64,000 nt of DNA. Origin: Laccaria trichodermophora (lineage: Eukaryota > Basidiomycota > Agaricomycetes > Agaricales > Hydnangiaceae). The notes beneath the pieces were generated by a model. It had not been told where the DNA came from. It saw nothing but the letters and a program-made list of their open reading frames with translations, and ran no database searches. The position numbers and the translations under genes are program-made. Location of the stretch: NCBI GenBank assembly GCA_018417955.1, contig JACTVC010000015.1, forward strand, positions 521,862 through 585,861. The letters run 5' to 3'. Shown in pieces: positions 23,701-33,530 of the stretch; position 1 is the first letter of the stretch, and the number at the start of each line of letters is the position of its first letter.

Positions 23701-24805
23701 AATGATTGAGGGGGCTATAAGAATAAATGACAACATACACTTCTGGGTGAGAATCGACAGATGTCAGGGGCAGGTTCACTGTGAAGAGGGACAATCAGGT
23801 CCTTTGTGCCCACCTTTTGAACACTTGTTGCACACATGAAGTCAATGACACTGGCTGCTGTCAAGCAAGCACAGGTTATCATTCCATTGATTGTATGCTT
23901 CTTGTTTCTTGTGGGAAGGTGGGTTTTTCATGGCAAGAGATGCATGTTGAACAACTGCTGCACCAATTGAATCCATGTGTGCAGCTTTGAGATCTGCAAA
24001 TTTGTTGAAGTCTGTAAGTTCAAGATCATGGCGACTCCCAATGTGGTGGAAGACAGCTTTGTCAAAGAGAATAACTCAGTCATGGAAATGGATGTCAGTC
24101 ACAGCAAACAATCTGACGATGTATTCAGTATAATCAACAAGTTCCCCAGCACAATGGGGAAAAGCTGTGGATGTTGCACAAGAAGTCTTATTCCAAGAAA
24201 TTGTCCACTTGCCAGTGCTTGAGACTACTTTGGTGGGAGCCACTGTTCCAAACTTAATCTCAACTTCTCCAATGGATTCAACTTGCTCATCATTATTTGA
24301 AGTTGAGTAATATCCTGAAAGAACAAAAGAATGGCATCAAGATTGACTGCATGACCAGCAAGGATGTTTGTCCACTTAGAGTCAGGAAACTCTGGGCAAG
24401 AGGGAGAGTTGACAAGGGATCATTTTGTACTTGTCCCTGTCAAAAGTATGGAAACACATTGAAATAGCTTGTTCTCACTCAAATCAGCACCAAATGGCTC
24501 CAAATAAGTTGTAGACATAGAAATTAGGGTTATTGGGTCCTGAATCTGAGGGTAGAAAATTACCAAATAAGGAAATATCATAGATATTGTCTCTATAGTA
24601 GATGCTGCAGAACACAAGCATGCTAGGAGATTTTTTGTAGCAGAATATATGTAAACCACCTGAAAGGGGTTGAAAAATAGAGTTGAATCCATCTTTGGTT
24701 CATGCAATTTGGTTAAGATTTGAGCTTACAATTGTCTCCTCAAACCTGTGAAAATCAGGGAAGATTGCCTGAAATCACCAAAATTGCCTTCAGAGCAGTA
24801 CTTTA

Positions 24806-26529
24806 CAGTGCCCCTCCCATTCCTGCAGGATTCCGGTCATTCCTGCGGATTCCGGTGGATTCTGGAGGAATGGGACCGGAATCCGCAGGAATCCACAGGA
24901 GTCCACAGGAGTCCACAGGAATCCACAGGAATCCGCAGGAATGGGACTGGAATCCGCAGGAATGGGACTGGAATAGAAGTAAAATCACAGATACAACATA
25001 CATTTACACCAATACACACTTCTGCATACTTCTCTTAGTACTTTTTAAGCTGATCAGACCTTGGACAAAGTAAGGAGATATTATGTGACTGAATCTAACT
25101 CAGGCCTTCTGCTGACAACTTAATCTTAGGATTCCTTAGGAGATTTATACTTAAAGAGGGAAGATTCATTTCAACTCATTTATTAAAAATACATGATGGA
25201 ATTTATCTACATTGAATCTAGATAGAGGGAGGGGGAGGAGTGGAGGGAGAGGGGAAAAGTGGAGGGAGTGAGGGGGAAGGAGTGGAGGGGTAGGGGTGCT
25301 GGGGAGTGGGGGGAATGAAGAACTAGAGGGGGGGGAAGAACTGAAGGGAGGGAGGGGCAGGGAGGTAGGGAATGAGGGAATGAAGACAGGGGGTAGGGAA
25401 TGAAGGGAGGGGGTAGGGAATGAAGGGAGGGGGTAGGGAATGAAGGGGGTAGGGAGAGGGAGGGAGTGGTGAGCAGGAAAGGAGGGGGAGTAAGGGAGGG
25501 GGAAGGGGATGGTGAGTAGTGGGTGAGCAGTAGGGAGAGGAAGGAGTGGTGAGCAGCAGGGGAGGGGGAGGGAGTGGTCTCGTTGGCGCGCATTGTCGAC
25601 GCGTCATCGCGTTGTGTCGTCGTTTTCGCGTGTTGTCGTCCTGGCGTGTTGTTGTCCTCGTTGGCGTCGTGTCTGCTGGGCGTTGCGTTGTGGGCGTTAG
25701 GTGTTGGCATGGGCGCTGGGCGTCGTTTCGTGGGCGCTGGCAGTGTACATGGGTGCTGGGTGCTGTATCGTGTCCGCGGGGTGTTGTTTCGCGTCCATTG
25801 GAGGTGTACGTGGGCACTGGGCTTCGTTTCGTGGGCGGCGTGTTGTTTCGTGGACATGGTGCATTGACGTGGTGGTGCGTTGACGTGGTCGTCTGCTGGC
25901 GTGGTCATCGTCCGCTGGCGTGGTCGTCGTCCATTGACGTGGTCGTGGTCCATTGACATGGGCGTCCGTTGGCGTTCGACGTGGGCGTCCGTTGACGTTG
26001 TGGGGCATGTCGTGGTTCGTGGGCGTGGTCATGGTCGTCGTGGTCGTTCCTTGTGGTCCGTTTTCGTCCCCTCGACCTCGCCGGGGCTCGTTTGCTTGCT
26101 GACGTGGCGTTGCTGCATTGTTGATGTGGTCGTTGTTGGCGGTCGACGATGTTTGTGGGCGGTGGTGGCCACAGCTGACCATGGTGATGTGGCATGGGTG
26201 GGTAGCGGGCGCGTGTTTACGAGGAGCGGGGACATTGGTGGTGGTGGGAGGAGAGGTTAGTGGTGGTGGGAGAGAAGAGGGTTGTATTTGGGTGAGCGTG
26301 AAAGCCATTGCCAAACAAACAATTGTTTGGCAATGGGCATGTGCCAAACAAACCGGATTCCGGTTGCATTCCGTTTTTGCCAATCCAGGGACCATTCTGG
26401 TCACAATTCCGGAATGGTAAAGCACTGGAATGGAGAAAATAGCAGGCATCTCTGCTAAATTTCACTCCTCTGGAATCCACCGGAATCCACAGGAATGACC
26501 GGAATCCTGCAGGAATTAGGGGGGCACTG
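24806..26529 (+). mobile_element. Non-autonomous element with GGAATCC arrays and G-rich/GT-rich core, nested inside the TA transposon
   Basis: Ends: CAGTGCCCCTCCC with ATTCCTGCAGGATTCCGGTC on the left, and the inverted sequence ending GGGGGGCACTG on the right at 26529. Next to the ends lie clusters of GGAATCCACAGG and GGAATGGGACTGG words (24860-24975, 26380-26520). The core runs from an AT-rich stretch (24975-25215) to an almost pure purine tract (25217-25575) to a G/T-rich tract full of CGTTGACGTGG and GTCGTCGTCC words (25575-26110). Open frames across it are composition artefacts. A second element with the same order of parts lies at 55281-57158 in the opposite orientation. Confidence 0.75.
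25217..25575 (+). repeat. Purine-rich (GGGAGG/GAATGAAGG) tract
   Basis: About 360 bp with almost no C or T on the plus strand, made of GGGAGGGGG, GGAGTGGAGG and GGGTAGGGAATGAAG repeats. It is part of the 24806-26529 element. Confidence 0.85.
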
Positions 26530-27509
26530 ATAAGACCTCCTTCAGAGCCCCACTTTCAAGAGGCAATTGTGAGCTCAAATCTTGACCAAATTGCATGAAC
26601 CAAAGATGGATTCTACTCTATTTTTCAACCTCTTTTGAGTGGTGTACATATATTCTGCTACAAAAAATCTCCTAGCATGCTTGTGTTCTGCAGCATCTAC
26701 TATAGAGACAATATCTATGATATTTCCTTATTTGGTAAATTTCTACCCTCAGATTCAGGACCCAATAACCCTAATTTCTATGTCTACAACTTATTTGGAG
26801 CCATTTGGTGCTGATTTAAGTGAGAACAAGCTATTTCAATGTGTTTCCATACTTTTGACAGGGACGAGTACCCTTTGGATTGATGGCATATAATTTGAGC
26901 AGCTCGAGGGTAGCAGTGAGGCTAGGAGATAAAGTGATGCTCCACATGAAGTCAGAAACAATCCATGGATATTGTGAGTCCTTAGCATGTTTCATTGACG
27001 CTGGTGATTCATGTTCAGGTTCCCCATCATCGTGATGCTCATCATCTTCTCCTGACTGTTTGTCACCACATTGTTTTGCCCAGGTGAGATGACGTTTGTG
27101 ATCTTCAACAATAGATAAGTATTGTGCAAAACTGTCTTCAACAGCTAATAAATCTTCAGGTAGGGCATCAACAAGTGCTGTGTGAATTTGGCTGAGAGTG
27201 GCTCCTTTTGAGATCTTTGAGTGAAAATCCTCAACCATTTTGCTGCAGAGAGCTTGGGTAGCAACTGCAGCTGGGAAACTCCCAAGCATACTGTTTCCTA
27301 CATTGCACTGGGGACACAGGTTGGCATTCACCAGAACCATGCTCAGGCATACCACTCAGTTGTTGCTGTGTTTCATCATCTTGATGACCATTGTGGTCAT
27401 TCACAGCAGCAGAGATAGGAGCATCAAGTGAAGCAGAAGTATCTTTGCCAGACATAGATAGGTAAGTGAGGATTTACAAGGTTAATTCGATGCAACCAGA
27501 GGTTGGGAT

Positions 27510-27731
27510 GTGAATGCAAATGTTACCACTGCCTGGTAGGGTGGTTGAGGTGAGAGGGAGGATTGCTCAACTCTGCTCCAGCACCTGATATACCTGAGGG
27601 GTCTCAGGTGTGTGACTCACTCACACTGGATCGCTGGTTTCAGAAACCAGGAGTATCTCAGGGAGAGGAGATGTTACGTCCCCAGGCACCTGTGCACCTG
27701 ATTAGACTACTGTAAAAAATAATTCTAAACT
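27510..27731 (-). repeat. Split direct repeat A1 (222 bp)
   Basis: 5' terminal repeat of the split-repeat element in coding orientation. It matches 21346-21548, with two extra short segments (CTGCTCC and CACACTGGATCG). Confidence 0.9.
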
Positions 27732-27789
27732 CAAATAACCTGGAATCTTTGTTCTAATGATATATTTGTTCTCAGTTTTATGTATGGTG

Positions 27790-28045
27790 ATTGAATTGCA
27801 CATCCATCATATGTTGTCAAACAAACTTATAATAAAAAAAGCAATTAGACTCAAAAGAAGTGTGAACCATATAATTATCTTGTGGACTCTAATTGTTGAT
27901 TCAATTTTTTTTTTGCTTTGACCCAGGAACTATAACATACTCTAAATAACAATTACAATCTATGAGACAATTATATGGTTCATGCTTATTTTGGAACTTT
28001 CTGTTATAAGTTTTTAAAAGAATATGATGGATGTTCAATTCCAAT
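27790..28045. mobile_element. Fold-back MITE, 256 bp
   Basis: The left half (ATTGAATTGCACATCCATCATA, ACTTATAATAAAA, GTGAACCATATAATTATC) is the inverted complement of the right half (ACAATTATATGGTTCATGC, TTATAAGTTTTTAAAA, TATGATGGATGTTCAATTCC). The whole element could form one long hairpin around a T-rich centre. No coding capacity. Confidence 0.75.
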
Positions 28046-28360
28046 TTAAGAGCGAACATTTCAGAGGAACAAGGACTTCACCCTATTCTGCAGTTTTGAG
28101 TGCCTATGATTACAAATATGTAGCCCTCCATATTTGTCACTAATTCAAGTGACAAAAATAGCTCTATCACAACTCTATAGAAGTAATAGATACCTCAGAA
28201 ATCATGCTCAGAATATTTTGGAATGTTGAGTAGTAGTATTGGTGGCAAGGATGAAGGCTTGAATAGGGCTTCATTTGGCAGGGATTTTTGTCACTTGGGT
28301 ATACCCAAGAAATTTATCTGGTGTCAGTGAGTAATTATAACATGTATTGCGTGACGTGAC
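28046..28360. other. Intergenic, AT-rich
   Basis: Nothing recognised. Confidence 0.3.
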
Positions 28361-29060
28361 AGATAACGTTGCTCCTACAATGGCACTTCCAGTTGGCTTC
28401 CAGTGTGAATGATGCACTTTCTTCTCAAAGAGATAACTATCGGTCTCGCAATCGCCGAAGCCACAGCCAACCGACCACAGCCAAAGCCAATCAATCGAGA
28501 ATCAAACAGGACAACCACCATTCAAACCTGGGGCCAAATCTGGTGGCAAGCTTACTTGTCCCAAATCGACAACCGAGCTGCGACCAGCCAACAAATACAA
28601 GACCTGCTTGGGGAGAAGAACGGAACAGTGATTGGGGTTGTCCAGGCTGTCAATCTAGACAAGAAACGGTGCCTGGTACATTTAAATTCTTCTTTCACAT
28701 ACTTCACAAAACTAAGAAAATTGTTCAAGGTGTTTCTGCAAGCAACTCGATGCATATTCTCGCATTCATGAGGCATGCCTGCCCACTACAATGCCGCTTG
28801 GACCTTGTCCCCCATGCCCAGTCACAACACAGCTGAGATGTTGCTGCCCAAACAAGAAGATCCTTTCATTCTGTTATGGGACCGATGGGAAGGGCAAGGG
28901 CAATGTGAAATGGGATCTTACATGTGAGAACGTCTGTGGACGGACATTGGGGTGGTCAGCACACTTGCACAGCATTTTGTCACAATGACTGTGCTCCATG
29001 TGAGTGTGACATATGTTCAGTGTCTGCACAAGTCTCTGGGGTAATTTCCTTCTTACGATG
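28360..29060 (+). pseudogene. Relic of an NF-X1-type (FAP1-like) zinc-finger gene
   Basis: Near 28760-29030, pieces in shifting frames carry HACPLQC, GPCPPCPVTTQLRCCC, CENVCGRTLG and then HTCTAFCHNDCAPCE. These are the Cys/His patterns of NF-X1-type zinc fingers (CPPCP-TT-L-C-C, C--VCG--LGCG-H-C---CH---C-PC). Each piece is in a different frame, so the fragment cannot encode a working protein. The preceding 28409-28770 has an open frame (IWWQAYLSQIDNRAATSQQI) without recognised features. The fragment may have been captured by the surrounding mobile elements. Confidence 0.5.
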
Positions 29061-29624
29061 TTATACTTTGTGTTTTGTTTATTTCGCTTGCTTCATGACT
29101 GTCACGATTCAACTCGCATTAGTCACACTAGCACACGTGTAGTAGTGACATCTTTTTCTATTCATCATACCACCACTACGTTTGCTCATTGAGCGGCCGC
29201 GTTGTATCGCGTCCTCCTTTAGAGTCAAAGTAAGTGATCCAAGTTTGTGAGATCATTGAATATTCTCCTAGAGGTATTCAAATATTCAACTACCTTCCTT
29301 CTCGAACTCTACTTCCTTAAGGACTTCCTGAGGAGGAGCAGAGGTTGCGCAACGGATATCCGAAGCACCAGCGACCTCCACTAAGAGTTCGTGAATCAAG
29401 AAGACCAAGCCGTACGAAGTACAATTGGTCTCCACACCTATGTAACAGGATAGACATCCACGTTCGCCAGACACCACGTCGTCACTTCGACCACCCACTC
29501 CTACTGTGCCTCACAGGACACCTATTACAAAGGTGGACACTGTGGGATACTACGACGCCCTGGCCGACTACATTACCAAGAGAAAATCGAGGTCTGACGA
29601 GGCTCCAACCACTATTCCACTGCC

Positions 29625-32600
29625 ATGTCAGACTCTACTGCCCATATTGCTACCCCCACCACAACGCTTACATCGCGACAAGGCGCTAACCAGCCGTCGT
29701 TCTCATTTCCTAAATCTTCGAGGGTTACCAAGTCTACCAGTAATTCACAATCTTCATCACGATCGGTTTTGCCGGCTAAACCCAGCTCGACGTCAAACTA
29801 TCAACCTAAAACTACGAACACGAACATTCCCTCTAAACCTACAACTTCTTCTTCTGCTACATTGGTTACTAAACCCTCATCTCCGTTAACTGCATTCCAA
29901 TTCACGGCGCAGACGTCGAGACCAGTGACATCTAACATAACCATGTCAGCTACTGGAGTCGTCGACGATCAAAGCTCACCTAGTTCAACAACGTCAACCC
30001 TAAAGAAATCATCAACAGAAGATCCTATCTGACGTCCAATGACGGTTACCCCTGCAGAACCAGTTGCTAATTCACCTGGTTTCAATACTATAGTTGAGGG
30101 AGAAGAGATGGAAACACCTATTATAACTAGAGGTGGAGCTTTGTCGTATGAGAATTCACCTATGGCAAAGCTCATAGCTCAATACTCAGGAGAAGACGAT
30201 AGTGACTGCTTCTTGGATCAATATATTGGTTACCAAGGATGAATTGGAGCCTGAATTGGTTGAGAAAGTAGAAGACCCAAATAAAGGAATCACAAAGTAC
30301 AAACTTACAGATGATTTTTTAAACGGATTGGCTAAGATATCGACGGAGCTACAAATCTTTGTAGAGAAAGCTGCCGGTTTGATAGAAGAACAGTCCTGAC
30401 ATTTCGTCGTTGATCCTGAGGATACCCTAATGTACATCTTAAGGGGAACCACTAGTCTTCCACAGCTGAATGTCGCTTGGCAGACCGTTCAAAAGCGATT
30501 AGAACTAGGACATCGTACACTCAACAAGTACATGCAACAGTATAAAAATGATCCGCTTTTGGACATGCCGCTTTCGCCCATCTCGACATTGCCCAAATTA
30601 CATTCGGATTTGAGCAATCTTCAAATGGCAGATCAGCGATTGCGATATTTGTATCAGAAGTTTCTGAATCATCGCGACCAATTGTCCGGTCAATCAGAAA
30701 CCGCTCTGAATCAAGGAAAATCTTGGATGAATATCATACCTCTACCTGCGACGTGGAAGAAGGCTTTCATACCTGACAAGGAGTTACTTCCCGGAGTTTC
30801 AGATTGTCGCGCCTCCAAGGGTAAACAGAGAGAAACGAGAGAGAGCGCAGATGAAGACGATAGAGACGCAGCTCCTCGTATCTGGTTAGGAGTGGAGACT
30901 CCGTTCAGAGGCCCTAATAAATGGTTCGATGGAGGAAGATTGAAAGCTAGAGAATCCACAATGAATCAGCTAACTTCGAGAGTGAATAAAACGAACCAGA
31001 ATGTATTATTCGGTATTGCGACCCCACAAATCCCTATATGGGCAGCAGACTCCTCAGTCGATCCTCAACCACCCAAAATCGATCGCTCCTTACACTTGAA
31101 AGAATGGCCGGAACGTGAACCGCCTCCTCATTTGGCTCCTACAACTAGAAGAGAGAGTTCAGCACCCCACAGACCATCGAGAAGGGAGAGTTCGGCTACT
31201 CACAGAGGCAGAGGAAGTTTTGTTCCGCATAGAGGCAGGAATGATAATGGAGGAGGTCCTCCTGATGACGAAGGTGATGATGACGATGAAAGCGGCGACG
31301 GCGATGGACACTGAGGGTGCCAACATCGCAGAAGACGAGCTTTGTCGAGTTCAACTACTTCTTCCAGACAAGACAGAAGAGGAGGCGGAGACCCCCTGCC
31401 AGACCCGAGCGATAATGAGGAGTCGAGTTCAGGATCAGAGTCGGACCATACGAGCTGTGGAGGAGGAAGCCAATGGGGTCAAACACGTCGAGGCGGCACC
31501 ATTCCATACGGACGCATTAAACCTACCATCAAATTGGAGATAAAGCAAGAATTACTTCCATGCTGGGATGGTTCTCCAGACACTGCAGTAGATTACTTTT
31601 TGAAAATCCAACAACTTGCAGCCCTTGAAGGAGACTTACCAGAAGCCTTGGGTTACTGGCTTTGGATGAATTTAGAGGAAGGATCGGACATCAAGAACTG
31701 GTTCGCCACGCTCACTTTTGTGGAACAATCGCACATGCGCTCTCATTACATCAACTATTTAAGAGGAATCAAGGATGGCTATTTAGGAGAATCATGGCAA
31801 TTTAAGATCAATAGAATCTATGAAGGACAATACTTCCGACAAATGGGACACAAGAAGGAGCTCCCTAAGACCTTCATTATTCGTCGATCATGTACACGAG
31901 AATGCTTACCTCTGCGGAACCAGGGAGTATTTTGGAAATAAGTCTCATTATGCGGAAAGCTCCACTGCAATGGAAGACCATATTAGTAATGCCTAGTATC
32001 AAGTCAACGACGGCTCTTTACACGAAAGTAGTGGATTACGAGGATGACCTACTCGAAGCCTGGAGAAGGAAGTCAGCAGCGGCTTCAATGTTGACGGTAG
32101 ACAACTTAATACCAACATTGAAACGGTTGGGTTGGGATCAACCCAGAGCTCGACTACCATCTACTCCTCCCCCTCACCCAACACAGGATCGATTGCCACA
32201 GGATCGGAGAGTGTTGATGACAATAGCTGAGGAGAGAGAAGGTAATCAGGCCAATGAGGAGACACCCAGACAAGAGGATCCACAGATAGAGGAGACTCAC
32301 GACGAAATGTTGCGCGAAGTATATCAAGTCATGCAACGAAGACAAAGAGCTCCTCCTCCTGGTGGATATATGTTCCCCCGGAATGATCATGTCACTACTA
32401 AAATGGGAAAACTCCCTCCTTCACCTTGTCGAGCCTGTGGCAGTGAGAACCATTGGGATAAGGAATGCCCTGATGGAGAGATGTACAACGCACAGATAGC
32501 TTCAGAGCATAGAAGCGGTCACTCGACAGAAACAGAGGTAGATGAAGGAGATAAACTCTATCAGAGTGCTTACGGTATACTCCTCTCCCAACGCCTAGCA

Positions 32601-33530
32601 ACGTCACAAATTGATCTGAGCTGAATGAGGTCGGATTTTGAGGCGGCAGTTTATTGCGAAGATATCAACGCGTTAAACGTTGAGAAGAGTGCCAATGAGC
32701 ATAAGTCCCAGGAAAAGCGGCAAGTAGCTGTTCAGGAGATAGAAGATGAGTCATCACTGCAAGCGCGTTTGAAACCGAAAGCTTCAACATACCTTCTCTA
32801 CAATGTGAATGAGGAAACGGAGGAGGAGAGACCGGCTAGCATCAAGGATCCTACGTCAGAATCAGTCTCAGCATTCCCAGAATTTGAAGCGCGTTCAACT
32901 GCAGCTGCAGCAGCACTCGCTTCTGAATCCAAAGAATCCAAGGAACAATTTGATTCTTCCAATGACATGGAACCAGGAACAGATTTCCAGCTGCCTCCTC
33001 CGCCAAAGGAGCTGAAGCCTATACGATTATTGAAGAAAAGGTTTTATCCTGTGGGGGAATCATCAGTAGGGATCTCTGTACTGTCAGTCAAAGGATGGGT
33101 AGGCAACCTCAGTAACTCTGTAACGGATCTACGCTTGGACTCCTGTGCAGACATTACCCTAATTTCAGCAGAGTATTACGATAGCCTGAAAGCCAGTCCT
33201 CCGATTCAACAAGGAATGCGTATGCGATTGTGGCAACTCACCGACAAGGATTCCAAACTGAGGGGATTCGTATGCATACCCATCTTCATGGTAACAGACG
33301 ATGGCGTCACAATCGAGTCGGAGGCAGAAGCATACGTGGTTCCTGGGATGACAGTGCCAATATTACTCAGGGAAGACTACCAATTAACCTACGAAGTTGG
33401 CGTCACTCGCAATGTAGAAGAAGGACCACGAGTGCACTTTGGCAGGTCAGAGTATACAGTAATGGCAAAACAAGTGGAACGTACCAAAGACTTCGACCGA
33501 ATGAGGCAGAGCGCCCACTCTGTAGGTTGA
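29625..33530 (+). pseudogene. Gag and protease region of Ty3 copy A, broken by TGA codons and frameshifts
   Basis: Begins MSDSTAHIATPTTTLTSRQG with a Ser/Thr-rich stretch as in copy B. Homologous blocks include SPMAKLI, LRYLYQKFLNHRDQ, DTAVDYFLKIQQLAALEGD, HYINYLRGIKDGYLG, the zinc knuckle CRACGSENHWDKEC and the aspartic-protease-like LRLDSCADITLISAEYYD. In-frame TGAs stand at 30031-30033, 30397-30399, 31312-31314, 32622-32624 and 33528-33530. Frameshifts lie near 30200-30240 and 31890. All five nonsense codons are TGA. Copy B has an uninterrupted frame here, so this gag is dead unless the TGAs are read through. Confidence 0.85.

Larger units (their letters stand above)
24430..26868. mobile_element. 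TA-flanked transposon with about 300-bp terminal inverted repeats, nested in gag
   Basis: The left arm 24430-24735 and right arm 26560-26868 are inverted copies, including CTTGTCCCTGTCAAAAGTATGG at the tips (right tip GACAGGGACGAG), ATAGATATTGTCTCTATAG and AGCATGCTAGGAGATTTTTT. TA borders both ends (24428-24429, 26869-26870). Removing the element and one TA joins the gag frame as AINPKGTK. This fits a Tc1/mariner-type target site. No transposase gene is visible; the interior is occupied by another element at 24806-26529. Confidence 0.85.
23800..27455 (-). pseudogene. Gag-like gene of the split-repeat element, split by a nested transposon
   Basis: The start is the ATG at 27455 (MSGKDTSASLDAPISAA). 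After a frame change the conserved gag-like part runs from 27355 to 26871 (LAVEDSFAQYLSIVEDHKRH, YPWIVSDFMWSI). The transposon at 24430-26868 interrupts it. With one TA removed, the frame reads on at 24427 into CPEFPDSKWTNILAGHAVN, then after another shift GEVEIKFGTVAPTKVV, WTISWNKTSCATS and VILFDKAVFHHIGS, and ends with a C3H-like segment (NQWNDNLC) and the zinc knuckle CNKCSKGGHKGPDC. In-frame TGAs at 24420-24422, 24076-24078 and 23842-23844 sit where the family has Arg. The protein would bind element nucleic acid. The recombinase begins almost directly behind it. Confidence 0.75.
21203..27731 (-). mobile_element. Tyrosine-recombinase element with split direct repeats (gag-like + recombinase, no reverse transcriptase seen)
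   Basis: In coding (minus) orientation the order is: repeat A1 (27731-27510), gag-like gene from 27455, recombinase gene ending at 21890, repeat B1 (21654-21550), repeat A2 (21548-21346), repeat B2 (21307-21203). The A1-ORFs-B1-A2-B2 layout is the split-direct-repeat signature of Ngaro/PAT-type DIRS retrotransposons. Two later insertions split it: 24430-26868 in gag and 22649-23425 in the recombinase; removing each with one target copy restores the reading frame. The coding part after removal is about 2.3 kb, with no room for a reverse transcriptase. Several in-frame TGA codons and frameshifts show that it is dead. It may be a deletion derivative of a full element or a naturally RT-less type. 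Confidence 0.75.

Noticed and set aside
25207..26449. Long open frames over the purine-rich and GT-rich tracts
   Set aside because: They arise from extreme base composition; open frames exist in several overlapping frames on both strands with low-complexity products.
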